64,000 nt of DNA, taken from contig NZ_SIHO01000001.1 of the NCBI RefSeq assembly GCF_004681125.1, positions 1,189,149 through 1,253,148 of the forward strand, given 5' to 3'. The stretch is from Glacieibacterium arshaanense. Its GTDB lineage: Bacteria > Pseudomonadota > Alphaproteobacteria > Sphingomonadales > Sphingomonadaceae. Positions 52,906-63,004 of the stretch are shown piece after piece. The notes beneath the pieces were generated by a model that saw only the letters and a list, made by a program, of their open reading frames with translations, had not been told where the DNA came from and ran no database searches. A program made the position numbers and the translations under genes. Every line of letters starts with the position of its first letter. Position 1 is the stretch's first letter.

Positions 52906-53028
52906 GGGCCTCCGGCGGGCAGGCCTGAGGCCTGCACCCAATTGCTGCCGGCGCTGTCATAAACAACGTCGAATATTGGTCACAGAAATCAAATGGGTGC
53001 AGGCCTCAGGCCTGCCCACCGGAGGCCC
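52906..53028. repeat. REP-like inverted pair, copy 6 (55-nt spacer class)
   Basis: Halves 52906-52939 and 52995-53028 with both inner palindromes GCAGGCCT/AGGCCTGC; the right arm has CCCACCGG in place of CCCGCCGG. The 55-nt spacer contains ATTGCTGCCGG and TATTGGTCAC and aligns with the reverse complement of the copy 2 spacer. It lies between convergent genes, with the DUF1467 stop touching its end. Confidence 0.85.
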
Positions 53029-53316
53029 TTAATCCGGCCTTGCCTTCGGCCCGCGATTTTCCCAGCCAGGGATGTCGTTGATCGAAATCCAGCCGTGCAC
53101 ATAGTTGGCGTAGTAGGCGATGAAAATCACCGTCGCCAGCACCAGCGCCGCGCCGAGCTTTTGCCACATGCGCGGGTTGACGGGGGCGCTTTCGGCTGAC
53201 CCCGCCGGTCGCTCGGTGCCGGCTTCTTCCGCTGTCTTGTTGCCGAACGGCAGCACCAGGAACAGCGAAAGCGTGAAGAACAGGAACCAGATAGCGGTGC
53301 CGGCGGGCCAGGACAT
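53029..53316 (-). CDS. DUF1467 family small membrane protein
   Basis: 95 residues, two membrane helices (AIWFLFFTLSLFLVLPFG and ALVLATVIFIAYYANYV) joined by a Pro/Glu linker. DUF1467 proteins occur in alphaproteobacteria next to RNase J and the nuo cluster; function unknown. ATG at 53316 is three bases after the RNase J stop, so the two are co-transcribed. Confidence 0.85.
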   Translation of the reverse strand: MSWPAGTAIWFLFFTLSLFLVLPFGNKTAEEAGTERPAGSAESAPVNPRMWQKLGAALVLATVIFIAYYANYVHGWISINDIPGWENRGPKARPD

Positions 53317-53319
53317 GGT

Positions 53320-54981
53320 CTAGACCCGGACGATCTGGACGTCGGTGACGGGCTTTTTGCCGGTCCATTCGCGCGCGACGCGGCGGACGGCGATGCGGAT
53401 GGCATCTTCAAACTTGGCGGCGTGGTGCGGGTTGCCGGCGTGCGCGGCCTTGGCGGCCGCCTCGCCACATTCCTTGAGGAAGTCGGCGCGGTCTTCTTCG
53501 ACCGGCACGCCCTGCGCGATGATCGACGGCGGTGCCGCAAGCTTGCCCTTGGCATCGAGGATGAGTGTTGCTGACAGATAGCCGCTGTGCATCATCCGGC
53601 GGCGCGCCAGCATGGTTTCGCCGTCGGCGGGCACGATGACATCACCGTCGAGGACAAGGCGCCCGACCTTTTCATGGCTGAGCAGCTTGGGGCCATCGGG
53701 CGCGAGGCGGATTGCGGTGCCGTTCATCGGCACCATCGCGCGTGGCACGCCGGCTTCGAGTGCCAGCTTGGCGTGCGCTTCCATGTGACGGCGCTCGCCG
53801 TGCACCGGAATGGCGATCTGCGGGCGAATCCAGCTGTACATCGATTGCAGCTCGGGCTGGCCGGGGTGGCCCGACACGTGAACGTGCGCTTCCTTCTCGG
53901 TGATGACTTCGATGCCGCGCGTCGCGAGCAAATTCTGCACGCGGCCGATGGCGAGTTCATTGCCGGGGATCTGCTTCGACGAATAGACGACGAGGTCGCC
54001 GCGTTCGAGCTTGAGCTGCGAATGCGTGCCCTCGGCAATGCGGCTGAGCGCGGCGGCGGGTTCGCCCTGCGCGCCGGTGCACACGATGAGCAGCTTCGAT
54101 GGGTCCATCTTGGCGGCCTGATCGAAGCTGAGCAGCGGCGGCATTTCCTTGAGGTAGCCGGCCGCCTTGGCGACCTGCGTGATGCGCTCCATCGAACGAC
54201 CGACGAGGCAGAGATGCCGGCCGGTATCGATGGCCACCTGACCAAGCGTGTGCAACCGCGCCGCGTTCGACGCGAAGGTGGTGACGAGCACCCTGCCCTT
54301 GCCGCGCGCCGCGATGACGGCGTCGAGGCCGACGCGCACGCCCTCCTCGGAACCGCTGGCCTGGGTGTTGAAAACGTTGGTCGAATCGCCGATCATCGCC
54401 AGCACGCCGCTGTCGCCGATTTCGCGCAGCTGCTGCGGTGTCGACGGCGTGCCGAGCTGCGGGTTCTCGTCGAGCTTCCAGTCGCCAGTGTGGAAGATGC
54501 GGCCGTACGGCGTGTCGATGATCAGCGCATTGCCTTCGGGTATCGAGTGCGCCAACGCCGCATATTTGAAGGTGAAGTCGCCCAGCGTCAGTGTCCCGCC
54601 CATCGGGATGATGTTGAGCTTGACCTCTTTCTCGATGCCTTCTTCTTCGAGCTTGCGGCGGATGAGGCCGGCAGTGAACGGCGTCGCATAGAGCGGCACG
54701 CCGAGGTCGAGCGCGAGATACGGAATCGCGCCGATATGGTCTTCATGGCCATGCGTCAGCACGACGCCGAGCAGGTCCTTGCGGCGTTCCTCGATGAACG
54801 CAAGGTCAGGGAGGACGAGGTCGACGCCGGGATAGTTGGGGTCGGCAAACGTCATGCCGAGATCGACCATAACCCATTTGCCGCGGCAGCCGTAGAGATT
54901 GACGTTCATGCCGATTTCGCCGGATCCGCCCAAGGGCAGGAAGACCAGCTCGTCGCCGGGGAATTGTTTTTTCGATTTCAT
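53320..54981 (-). CDS. rnj: Ribonuclease J
   Basis: 553 residues. The metallo-beta-lactamase motif THGHEDH (76-82) and the beta-CASP region, with VHVSGHPGQPE and PVHGERRHMEAH, identify an RNase J-type 5'-3' exo- and endoribonuclease. The C-terminal domain mediates dimers. It takes part in mRNA decay and rRNA maturation in alphaproteobacteria. It lies between coaX and DUF1467. Confidence 0.94.
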   Translation of the reverse strand: MKSKKQFPGDELVFLPLGGSGEIGMNVNLYGCRGKWVMVDLGMTFADPNYPGVDLVLPDLAFIEERRKDLLGVVLTHGHEDHIGAIPYLALDLGVPLYATPFTAGLIRRKLEEEGIEKEVKLNIIPMGGTLTLGDFTFKYAALAHSIPEGNALIIDTPYGRIFHTGDWKLDENPQLGTPSTPQQLREIGDSGVLAMIGDSTNVFNTQASGSEEGVRVGLDAVIAARGKGRVLVTTFASNAARLHTLGQVAIDTGRHLCLVGRSMERITQVAKAAGYLKEMPPLLSFDQAAKMDPSKLLIVCTGAQGEPAAALSRIAEGTHSQLKLERGDLVVYSSKQIPGNELAIGRVQNLLATRGIEVITEKEAHVHVSGHPGQPELQSMYSWIRPQIAIPVHGERRHMEAHAKLALEAGVPRAMVPMNGTAIRLAPDGPKLLSHEKVGRLVLDGDVIVPADGETMLARRRMMHSGYLSATLILDAKGKLAAPPSIIAQGVPVEEDRADFLKECGEAAAKAAHAGNPHHAAKFEDAIRIAVRRVAREWTGKKPVTDVQIVRV

Positions 54982-55003
54982 TTTAGTCTGTTGCCAGTTC
55001 TGA

Positions 55004-55810
55004 TCAGGTTATTGCGTTAAGTGCGTTGATGCGGATGAGACCGCGAATGGTAAGGTCGCCGTCGACGCTGTCGATGGCGTCGGTGTGGCGGTTGAACAGC
55101 GTTGCCAGCCCGCCGGTGCCAATGACGGTCATCGGCCGGCCAACTTCAGCCTTGATGCGACTGGTCAGCCCTTCGATCAGCCCGACATAGCCCCAGAAGA
55201 CGCCGGATTGCATCGCGTGGACGGTGTTCTTGCCGATGACGCTGGCGTTGTTGCTGCCGGTGGTCGGCGGTTCGACGGCGATGCGCGGCAGCTTCGCTGC
55301 AGCCATATATAAGGCATCCATCGACAAATTGATACCCGGCGCGATGACGCCGCCTTCATAGCTGCCCGCGCCCGTCACCGGATCGCTGGCGACGATGTCG
55401 AACGTCGTGGCGGTGCCGAAATCGACAATGATCAGGTCGCCCGGCGTGCTGGCATGGGCCGCGACGGCATTTACGATGCGGTCGGCGCCGACTTCGGCGG
55501 GGTTGGGCATGTTGATGGCGATGCCATAATCGATGCCGTTGGCGCCGACGATCAGCGGCTCGACATCGAAATATTTGCGGCACAGGTGCTGCAGGTTGAA
55601 TAGCGTCGGCGGCACCACGGTCGCGATGATCGCGCCCGAAATATGGGCGCGCTCTACGCCTTCCAACGCCATCAGCTGGTTGAGCAGCACGGCATATTCG
55701 TCGGCGGTGCGGTTGTGATCGGTGGCGACGCGCCAGCGCCAGCGGATGGTTTCATCCTCCACGAGCGCGAACACGACATTGGTGTTGCCTACGTCAATTG
55801 CCAGCAGCAT
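55004..55810 (-). CDS. coaX: Type III pantothenate kinase
   Basis: 268 residues. The ASKHA-fold phosphate motif [17 protein letters not shown], the [13 protein letters not shown] segment, the [13 protein letters not shown] motif and [11 protein letters not shown] are typical of CoaX. It phosphorylates pantothenate in CoA synthesis, is not feedback-inhibited by CoA, and needs a monovalent cation. It is 12 bases from birA. Confidence 0.94.
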   Translation of the reverse strand: MLLAIDVGNTNVVFALVEDETIRWRWRVATDHNRTADEYAVLLNQLMALEGVERAHISGAIIATVVPPTLFNLQHLCRKYFDVEPLIVGANGIDYGIAINMPNPAEVGADRIVNAVAAHASTPGDLIIVDFGTATTFDIVASDPVTGAGSYEGGVIAPGINLSMDALYMAAAKLPRIAVEPPTTGSNNASVIGKNTVHAMQSGVFWGYVGLIEGLTSRIKAEVGRPMTVIGTGGLATLFNRHTDAIDSVDGDLTIRGLIRINALNAIT

Positions 55811-55822
55811 TTTGGAGCCCCT

Positions 55823-56527
55823 TCACAGCTGGAAAACTTCGCCGGCGTGGATAGCACGGCTGCTGCCGTCGTCGAAACGCAGCCGCAGCGCGCCGTCGGT
55901 GTCGAGGCCGTCGAATGTACCGGTCAGAGTCTCGGATCCGAGGCGTGCGACCAGCGGCGCCCCCAGCCCTGCTGCACGCGCCAGCCAGGCATTGCGAATG
56001 GAGTCGAAACCATAGTCGCGCCACGCCGTGCGGGTTGCGTCAAAGGCTTCCATCAGCGCGATGGCCAGATCATGCGCGCTCGGTGCAGCATAGCCCTGCG
56101 CCAAAAGCGAGGTCGCAGGACGCTCGGTATCCGCCGGATGCGCGACCAGATTGACGCCGAAGCCGATAATTGTCGCGCCGTCGCTGCCCTCTAGCAAGAT
56201 ACCCGACACTTTGATACCGATCAGCAGCAGGTCGTTGGGCCATTTGAGCGCTAGATGCGCTGATGGGACCCATTGCTGTAGCGCGCGGTCGAGCGCCACC
56301 GCCGCCACGAATGACAGTTGTTGCGACGGCCCCTCGCCAGCTTGCGGCCGCGTCAGCACGCTGATGAACAGATTGCCTTCGAGCGAGGACCACGCTCGCC
56401 CGCGCCGGCCGCGACCGCCGCTTTGGCGCGTGGCACGCACCCACAGGCCGTCGGCAGCACCATCCTGCGTTGCCAGCCAGTCGTTCGTCGAGCCGATTTC
56501 GTCGAATTCGACGAGGGTGGAGGTCAA
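55823..56527 (-). CDS. birA: Biotin-[acetyl-CoA-carboxylase] ligase
   Basis: 234 residues from a TTG at 56527 with GGAG upstream, just after the nuoN stop; the ORF upstream is Cys/Arg-rich and not BirA-like. GGRGRRGRAW (37-46) binds biotinyl-AMP, LKWPNDLLL and KVSGILLEG complete the catalytic core, and a small C-terminal SH3-like domain follows. There is no N-terminal HTH, so it is a ligase without repressor function. Confidence 0.9.
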   Translation of the reverse strand: MTSTLVEFDEIGSTNDWLATQDGAADGLWVRATRQSGGRGRRGRAWSSLEGNLFISVLTRPQAGEGPSQQLSFVAAVALDRALQQWVPSAHLALKWPNDLLLIGIKVSGILLEGSDGATIIGFGVNLVAHPADTERPATSLLAQGYAAPSAHDLAIALMEAFDATRTAWRDYGFDSIRNAWLARAAGLGAPLVARLGSETLTGTFDGLDTDGALRLRFDDGSSRAIHAGEVFQL

Positions 56528-56543
56528 AGCGACTCCGCCTGCC

Positions 56544-57986
56544 CTACAGCAACGACGCCGCCGCATGCGTTGCCGCAGCGACCAGCGGCGTGATCGCCAG
56601 CATGCCGAGCGGCGAGCAGGCGATCGCGGCGACCCCGATCATCGCCGCATTGATGCGGCTGTCCGACGGCGCGAAGTGCGGCGCCGGCGTGTCGAAGTAC
56701 ATCGTCTTGATGACGCGCAGGTAATAGTAAGCGCCGATGACGCTGGCGATGACGCCGAGGACGGCGAGCGTGTAGAGGTGCGCGTTCATCGCCGCGGTGA
56801 ATACTGCGAACTTCGGCCAGAAGCCGAGCAGCGGCGGGATGCCCGCCAGGCTGAACATGAAGATGGCGAGCGCCGCCGCAAGACCAGGCCGCGAGCGCGA
56901 CAGACCGGCAAGGCTGTCGAGCGTTTCGACCGGCTTGCCGTCGGCGTCGCGCATCGCGAGCACGCACAGGAAGCTGCCAAGCGTCATCACCAGATAGACC
57001 GTCATGTAGAACAGCACCGCTGCAACACCTTCGCGCGTGCCGGCGGCGAGGCCGATCAGCGCGAAGCCGATATTGGCAATCGACGAGTAAGCGAGCAGTC
57101 GCTTGATGTTCGTCTGGCCGATGGCACCGATGGCGCCGAGGAACATCGAGGCGATGGCGACAAAGGTGACGATCTGCTGCCAGTCGGCGGTCATCGGGCC
57201 GAACGCCTCGATAACGACGCGGATCAGCAGGCCCATCGCCGCCGCCTTGGGTGCCGAGGCGAAGAACGCCGCGACCGGCGTCGGGGCACCTTCGTAAACG
57301 TCGGGCGTCCACATGTGGAACGGCACCGCCGAAATCTTGAACGCCAGCCCCGACAGGATGAACACCAGCCCGATAAGGGCGCCGATGTTGCGCGCCGGGC
57401 CACCCACCAACGTCGCACCGAGCGCGCTGAAGTTGGTCGTGCCGGCAAAGCCATAGACGAGACTGATGCCGTAGAGCAGGATGCCCGAGGCGAGCGCGCC
57501 GAGGACGAAATATTTGAGACCGGCTTCGGATGAACGTGTCTCGTTGCGGTTGAACGCCGCGAGAACGTAGGCGGCCAAGCTCTGGAGTTCGAGGCCGACA
57601 TATAGCGACAGCATGTCGTTAGCGCTGACCATCATGCACATGCCGGTGACGCCGAGCGTCAGCAGCACCGGATATTCGAATCGCGCGCTCGACGTGCCCT
57701 TGAGGTACGGCAATGCCAGCACCGCCGCGACGGCCGCCGCACTGAGGATGAGCAACTTGAAGTAGCTCGAAAAAGCGTCGGCAATGTAGAGCCCGTCGAA
57801 TGCCAGAACCGGCGTACCGGCACCCTGCACGACCAGCACGCCGGCAACCGCGTAAAGCGCGACGGCAGCCCAGGTCAGCAGCGGCAAACTGCGGTCACCG
57901 TTGAAGACCCCGACCATCAGCAGCATCATCGCACCGATGCCGAGCACCAGTTCGGGGGCAATCGTGTGAAGCGAGACGAGCAACAT
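56544..57986 (-). CDS. nuoN: NADH-quinone oxidoreductase subunit N
   Basis: 480 residues from the ATG at 57986, which overlaps the nuoM stop by one base. Antiporter-like membrane subunit of complex I with about 14 helices; GLELQSLAAYVLAAF and SGLAFKISAVPFHMWTPDVYEGAPTPV carry the conserved Glu and Lys of the proton path. Last nuo gene before birA. Confidence 0.95.
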   Translation of the reverse strand: MLLVSLHTIAPELVLGIGAMMLLMVGVFNGDRSLPLLTWAAVALYAVAGVLVVQGAGTPVLAFDGLYIADAFSSYFKLLILSAAAVAAVLALPYLKGTSSARFEYPVLLTLGVTGMCMMVSANDMLSLYVGLELQSLAAYVLAAFNRNETRSSEAGLKYFVLGALASGILLYGISLVYGFAGTTNFSALGATLVGGPARNIGALIGLVFILSGLAFKISAVPFHMWTPDVYEGAPTPVAAFFASAPKAAAMGLLIRVVIEAFGPMTADWQQIVTFVAIASMFLGAIGAIGQTNIKRLLAYSSIANIGFALIGLAAGTREGVAAVLFYMTVYLVMTLGSFLCVLAMRDADGKPVETLDSLAGLSRSRPGLAAALAIFMFSLAGIPPLLGFWPKFAVFTAAMNAHLYTLAVLGVIASVIGAYYYLRVIKTMYFDTPAPHFAPSDSRINAAMIGVAAIACSPLGMLAITPLVAAATHAAASLL

Positions 57987-59509
57987 TACTTGGCTCCCTG
58001 CTTCGCTTGCGGAAACACCACGGTCTGGACTCCGGGATTGGCGCGTTCGAGTCGGTCGAGCAGGCTGGTGACCGGCACGTGCAGCGGGCGCAGGAAGGCG
58101 GCGGGTGCGATGCCCATCCACAGCGTCGCCAGCGCGATTGGCAGCAGGATGGCGACTTCGCGCAAGCTAAGGTCCGGCATCGCCTTGACGTCGGCCTTGT
58201 CGAGCGTGCCGAAGACAACGCGACGGTACAGCCACAGCATATAGGCGGCGCCGAGGATGATGCCGGTGGTCATCACGGCCGCGACCCAGGTGTTGGCACC
58301 GTAGGTGCCGAGCAGCACGAGGAACTCCGCAACGAAGCCGCTGGTCGCCGGCAAGCCGATCGACGCCATCGTGAAGAACATGAAGAACAGCGCGTATTTC
58401 GGCATGTTGTCGGCGAGCCCGCCGTAGCGGTCGATTTCGCGCGTGTGCAGCCGGTCGTAGACGACACCGACGCACAGGAACAATGCTGCCGACACGAGGC
58501 CGTGGCTGAGCATCATCATCAGGCTGCCTTCGATGCCCTGACGGTTGAAGGCGAACAGCCCGACAGTGACGAACGCCATGTGCGCGACCGATGAGTAGGC
58601 GATGAGCTTCTTCATGTCATTCTGCACCAGCGCGACCAGCGAGGTGTAGACCACCGCGACCATGCTGAGCCCGAACACTAGCCACATCAGCTGCGCCGAA
58701 GCATCGGGGAACATCGGCAGCGAGAAGCGCACAAAGCCGTAGCCGCCCATCTTGAGCAGCACGCCGGCCAGGATGACCGAGCCTGCGGTGGGCGCCTCGA
58801 CGTGCGCGTCGGGCAGCCAGGTGTGCACCGGCCACATCGGCATCTTGACCGCGAACGACGCGAAGAACGCCAGCCACAGCCAGGTCTGCACCGCGGGATC
58901 GAAGTCATACGCCATCAGCGCGCGGATATCGGTCGTGCCGGCGACGCCGACCATGTACAGCATCGCGAGCAGCATCAGCACCGAGCCGAGCAGCGTGTAG
59001 AGGAAGAATTTGTAGCTGGCGTAGATGCGCCGCGCCCCGCCCCAGATGCCGATGATCAGGTACATCGGGATCAGCCCGCCTTCGAAGAACAGGTAGAACA
59101 GGAAGAGATCAAGCGACGCGAACACGCCGAACATCAGCGATTCCATCAGCAGGAACGCCGCCATATATTCGGGCACGCGCGTCTTGATGCTGTCCCACGA
59201 CGCGAGGATGCACAGCGGCATCAGGAACGCCGTCAGCACGATCAGCAGCAGCGCGATACCGTCGATCCCGAGATGCCAGGCGAAATACGGCGCGAACAGC
59301 GGCGCATATTCGGTGAACTGGAACGCCGGATCGGCATTGTCGAACTTGACCCAGACCAGAATGGCGAGCGCGAATTCGAGCAGCGTTACCACCAGCGCGG
59401 CAACACGGGCGTTCTGCGCGCGCGCGGCCTCGCCACCGGGCGCGAACAGCACCCACAGCGCGCCGGCGATCGGCAGGAAAATCAGCAGCGACAGCACCGG
59501 AAACCCCAT
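57986..59509 (-). CDS. nuoM: NADH-quinone oxidoreductase subunit M
   Basis: 507 residues. Antiporter-like subunit of complex I; FFEGGLIPMYLIIGIWGG holds the conserved Glu, KMPMWPVHTWLPDAHVEAPTAGSVILAGVLLKMGGYG the lysine and helix-break regions. Its ATG lies one base after the nuoL stop. Confidence 0.95.
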   Translation of the reverse strand: MGFPVLSLLIFLPIAGALWVLFAPGGEAARAQNARVAALVVTLLEFALAILVWVKFDNADPAFQFTEYAPLFAPYFAWHLGIDGIALLLIVLTAFLMPLCILASWDSIKTRVPEYMAAFLLMESLMFGVFASLDLFLFYLFFEGGLIPMYLIIGIWGGARRIYASYKFFLYTLLGSVLMLLAMLYMVGVAGTTDIRALMAYDFDPAVQTWLWLAFFASFAVKMPMWPVHTWLPDAHVEAPTAGSVILAGVLLKMGGYGFVRFSLPMFPDASAQLMWLVFGLSMVAVVYTSLVALVQNDMKKLIAYSSVAHMAFVTVGLFAFNRQGIEGSLMMMLSHGLVSAALFLCVGVVYDRLHTREIDRYGGLADNMPKYALFFMFFTMASIGLPATSGFVAEFLVLLGTYGANTWVAAVMTTGIILGAAYMLWLYRRVVFGTLDKADVKAMPDLSLREVAILLPIALATLWMGIAPAAFLRPLHVPVTSLLDRLERANPGVQTVVFPQAKQGAK

Positions 59510-59510
59510 T

Positions 59511-61535
59511 TTACTGGCCCCCGATGACGCGCGGCAGGAACCAGGTCACCGCCGCCGCAACGCCGACCAGCATCACCAGCGCATAGCTGTAGACAAAGCC
59601 CGACTGGAAGCGCTTGGCGACACCCGAGCCGCTGACCACCGCGGCGGCAACACCGTCGGGGCCGAAGCGGTCGATGACGCCCTGGTCACCGCGCTTCCAC
59701 AGGAAGCGGCCGATGGCAAACGCCGGACGCACGAACACCAGATTGTAGAGCTCGTCGAAATACCATTTGTGGACGAGGAAGTTGTACAGCCCCGGGAAAG
59801 TCGCGACGAAGCGCGCCGGGCCGGTGCGGTCACGCATGTACATCTGGAACGCCAGCAGGAAGCCCAGCGTCATAACGGCCGCCGGTGTCCACACGACCCA
59901 CGCCGGCACCTGCTCCATGCGTTCCATCAACTCGACATTGAACGCCACCGAGCCGCGCCAGAAATCGACACCATGTTCGACCCCGACAAACTGGTTGTGG
60001 AACGCCCAGCCGGCGAGCAGCGCGCCGACCGACAGCACGCCGAGCGGCAGCAGCATCGTCCACGGGCTTTCGTGCGGGTGGTAGCCGGCGGTGCCGTCAT
60101 CATGGCCATGACCGTGTGCGTCATGAGCGTGATCGTCGTGACCATGGTCACCGTGCGCAGCGTGCTGGATATGTTCCGAGCCCGACCAGCGCGGCTTGCC
60201 GAAGAAGGTCAGGAACGCCAGGCGCCACGAATAGAAGCTGGTCAGGAACGCCGCGAACGCGCCGACGGTGAACGCGACATAGCCGGCTTCGGTGCCGCGC
60301 GCGAAAGCGGCTTCAAGGATAGCATCCTTCGAATAATAGCCGGCGGTGAAGAAGAAGCCGGTCAATGCCAGCGTGCCGATCGTCATCGCCGCAAATGTCA
60401 GCGGGATGTGCTTGCGCAGGCCGCCGTAGAACCGCATGTCCTGTTCATGGTGCATGGCATGGATGACCGAGCCGGCACCGAGGAACAGCAGCGCCTTGAA
60501 GAAGGCGTGCGTGAACAGATGGAACATCGACGCGCCATAGGCACCGACGCCGGCGGCGAAGAACATGTAGCCGAGCTGCGAGCAAGTTGAATAGGCGATG
60601 ACGCGCTTGATGTCGGTCTGCACGGTGCCGACGGTGGCGGCGAACAGCGCGGTCGCGGCGCCGACATAAGTGACGACGGTCAGTGCGGTGGCGCTGGTTT
60701 CGAACATCGGCGACAGGCGGCAGACCATGAATACACCAGCGGTGACCATGGTCGCGGCGTGGATCAGCGCGCTGACCGGGGTCGGGCCTTCCATCGCGTC
60801 GGGGAGCCAAGTGTGCAGGCCGAGCTGCGCAGATTTACCGCAGGCGCCGACGAACAGCAGCAGGCACAGCGTCGTCATGACATCGACTTGGTGGCCGAGG
60901 AACACGAACGTCGCGCCGGTCATTCCGGGGGCCGCAGTCAGGATAGCATCGAGGTTGACGGTCTTGAACACCAGGAAGGTGCCGAAGATGCCGAGCGAGA
61001 AGCCAAAGTCGCCGACGCGGTTGACGACGAATGCCTTGATCGCCGCCGCATTCGCCGACGGCTTGTGGTACCAGAAGCCAATCAGCAGGTACGACGCAAG
61101 GCCGACGCCTTCCCAGCCGAAGAACATCTGCACGAGGTTATTAGCGGTCACCAGCATCAGCATCGCGAAGGTGAACAGCGACAGATAGGCGAAGAACCGC
61201 GACTGGTCGGGATCTTCGTCCATATAGCCCCAGCTATACAGGTGGACGAGCGCCGACACGGTGGTGACGACGACGAGCATCACCGCGGTCAGCGTGTCGA
61301 TCTTGAGCGCCCAATCGATGACCAGGTCGCCCGATTCCATCCAGTCGAGCAGGTGGATGCTGTAGGCGGCACCGCCGCCCAGACCGATCTGCACGAACAC
61401 CACCCATGACAGCGCGGCGGAAGTGAACAGCCCGGCGGTCGTCAGCAGCTTGGCCGGAACCTTGCCAATGATGCGGCCGCCCAGGCCAGCGATCAGCGCC
61501 GTGATTAGCGGCAGGAATACCAGAAGCTGGACCAC
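59511..61535 (-). CDS. nuoL: NADH-quinone oxidoreductase subunit L
   Basis: 674 residues from a GTG at 61535 after AAGGG. Antiporter-like subunit of complex I with the long lateral helix at the C-terminus; GWEGVGLASYLLIGFW and AQLGLHTWLPDAMEGPTPVSALIHAATM are diagnostic. Between the late helices it has a loop very rich in histidine and aspartate (HIQHAAHGDHGHDDHAHD and beyond), a potential metal-binding insertion. Confidence 0.95.
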   Translation of the reverse strand: MVQLLVFLPLITALIAGLGGRIIGKVPAKLLTTAGLFTSAALSWVVFVQIGLGGGAAYSIHLLDWMESGDLVIDWALKIDTLTAVMLVVVTTVSALVHLYSWGYMDEDPDQSRFFAYLSLFTFAMLMLVTANNLVQMFFGWEGVGLASYLLIGFWYHKPSANAAAIKAFVVNRVGDFGFSLGIFGTFLVFKTVNLDAILTAAPGMTGATFVFLGHQVDVMTTLCLLLFVGACGKSAQLGLHTWLPDAMEGPTPVSALIHAATMVTAGVFMVCRLSPMFETSATALTVVTYVGAATALFAATVGTVQTDIKRVIAYSTCSQLGYMFFAAGVGAYGASMFHLFTHAFFKALLFLGAGSVIHAMHHEQDMRFYGGLRKHIPLTFAAMTIGTLALTGFFFTAGYYSKDAILEAAFARGTEAGYVAFTVGAFAAFLTSFYSWRLAFLTFFGKPRWSGSEHIQHAAHGDHGHDDHAHDAHGHGHDDGTAGYHPHESPWTMLLPLGVLSVGALLAGWAFHNQFVGVEHGVDFWRGSVAFNVELMERMEQVPAWVVWTPAAVMTLGFLLAFQMYMRDRTGPARFVATFPGLYNFLVHKWYFDELYNLVFVRPAFAIGRFLWKRGDQGVIDRFGPDGVAAAVVSGSGVAKRFQSGFVYSYALVMLVGVAAAVTWFLPRVIGGQ

Positions 61536-61536
61536 G

Positions 61537-61845
61537 TCAGCCCTTCATCATGTTGATGTCGTCGACCGCGATGGTCCCACGATTACGGAAATAGATCACG
61601 AGAATGGCGAGGCCGATTGCCGCCTCGCCCGCCGCGACGGTCAGCACGAACATCGCGAAAATCTGCCCCGACAGGTCATGCAGGAACGCCGAAAAGGCGA
61701 CCAGATTGATGTTGACCGCGAGCAGGATCATTTCGACCGACATCAGGATGACGATGACGTTCTTGCGGTTGATGAAGATGCCGAGCACGCCGAGCACGAA
61801 CAGGATCGCGCCGACGGTCAGGTAATGGCCCAAGCCAATGGTCAT
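61537..61845 (-). CDS. nuoK: NADH-quinone oxidoreductase subunit K
   Basis: 102 residues, three membrane helices. The conserved glutamates are in [14 protein letters not shown] and [11 protein letters not shown]. It overlaps nuoJ by four bases (ATGA at 61842-61845) and is followed closely by nuoL. Confidence 0.95.
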   Translation of the reverse strand: MTIGLGHYLTVGAILFVLGVLGIFINRKNVIVILMSVEMILLAVNINLVAFSAFLHDLSGQIFAMFVLTVAAGEAAIGLAILVIYFRNRGTIAVDDINMMKG

Positions 61846-62477
61846 CGCTTGATCTCCCCGCGACCCACCAGCCCGGCGCCGGTCTCGACCTTGATGGCGT
61901 GCGTCGACTCGCCCGGCTGGCGCGCCACCTGCTTGCCGATATTCTGGCGCCGCGTGCCGGGGCGCTGGCGATGCGTCAGCACGATCGCGCCGATCATCGA
62001 GGTCAGCAGCACCAGGCCCGCCGTCTGGAAGATATAGACATATTTCGTGTAAATGAGACTGCCGAGCGCCTGGGTATTCGACATGCCTTCGACGGCCGCG
62101 ACCGGCGCCTGCGCCAGCGCCGGCTGGATATCGGCCATCGACCAGGCCCCGAGCACGATGACCAGTTCGGCGAGCAGCAGCGCGCCGAGCGCCAGCCCGA
62201 ACGGCAGGTAGCGCGCGAAACCGGCACGCAACGCCGCGAAATCGATGTCGAGCATCATCACGACGAACAGGAACAGCACCGCGACCGCGCCGACGTAGAC
62301 GATGACGAGGATCATCGCGAGGAACTCGGCACCGAGCAGCACGAACAGGCCGGCGGCGTTGAAGAACGCCAGGATCAGCCAGAGCACCGAATGCACCGGG
62401 TTGCGCGCCAGAATGACCATGATACCCGAAAGCACCACGAGCCCGGCGAACATGTAGAAGATGAGGGCTTCAATCAC
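61842..62477 (-). CDS. nuoJ: NADH-quinone oxidoreductase subunit J
   Basis: 211 residues from a GTG at 62477. Five membrane helices; the [20 protein letters not shown] and [25 protein letters not shown] regions are typical, including the pi-bulge helix. The soluble C-terminal tail is Arg-rich. It overlaps nuoK by four bases. Confidence 0.94.
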   Translation of the reverse strand: MIEALIFYMFAGLVVLSGIMVILARNPVHSVLWLILAFFNAAGLFVLLGAEFLAMILVIVYVGAVAVLFLFVVMMLDIDFAALRAGFARYLPFGLALGALLLAELVIVLGAWSMADIQPALAQAPVAAVEGMSNTQALGSLIYTKYVYIFQTAGLVLLTSMIGAIVLTHRQRPGTRRQNIGKQVARQPGESTHAIKVETGAGLVGRGEIKR

Positions 62478-62513
62478 GTCAGATCATTTCCAAAGCCGTA
62501 AGGAGGTTGCCGC

Positions 62514-63002
62514 TCAACGCCATGGGGCGTCCGCCGCGATATTAGCCGCGATGGCGCGTTCCCAGCGTTCGCCGTTCGCCAGCAGCTTGTCCTTGTCGTA
62601 GATCAGTTCTTCGCGCGTTTCGGTCGAAAATTCGAAGTTCGGGCCTTCGACAATGGCATCGACCGGGCAAGCTTCCTGACAGAAACCGCAATAGATGCAC
62701 TTGGTCATGTCGATGTCGTAGCGCGTTGTGCGGCGGCTGCCGTCTTCACGCGGCTCGGCTTCGATGGTGATGGCTTGCGCCGGGCAAACCGCCTCGCACA
62801 GCTTGCAGGCGATGCAGCGTTCTTCACCGTTGGGATAGCGGCGTAGCGCGTGCTCGCCGCGGAAGCGCGGGGAGATCGGGCCCTTTTCGAACGGATAGTT
62901 TAGCGTCGCCTTGGGCCGGAAGAAATAGCTCAGCGTCAGCGCCATGCCGCGAATGAATTCGAGCAGCAGCAGTGATTTGCCGGCACGGAAGACTGCATTC
63001 AT
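62514..63002 (-). CDS. nuoI: NADH-quinone oxidoreductase subunit I
   Basis: 162 residues from the ATG at 63002. Two ferredoxin-type [4Fe-4S] motifs, [12 protein letters not shown] and [12 protein letters not shown], form clusters N6a and N6b that pass electrons toward quinone. The frame runs upstream into nuoH, but the ATG two bases past the nuoH stop gives the normal N-terminus. The gap to nuoJ is 36 bases. Confidence 0.95.
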   Translation of the reverse strand: MNAVFRAGKSLLLLEFIRGMALTLSYFFRPKATLNYPFEKGPISPRFRGEHALRRYPNGEERCIACKLCEAVCPAQAITIEAEPREDGSRRTTRYDIDMTKCIYCGFCQEACPVDAIVEGPNFEFSTETREELIYDKDKLLANGERWERAIAANIAADAPWR

Positions 63003-63004
63003 GG

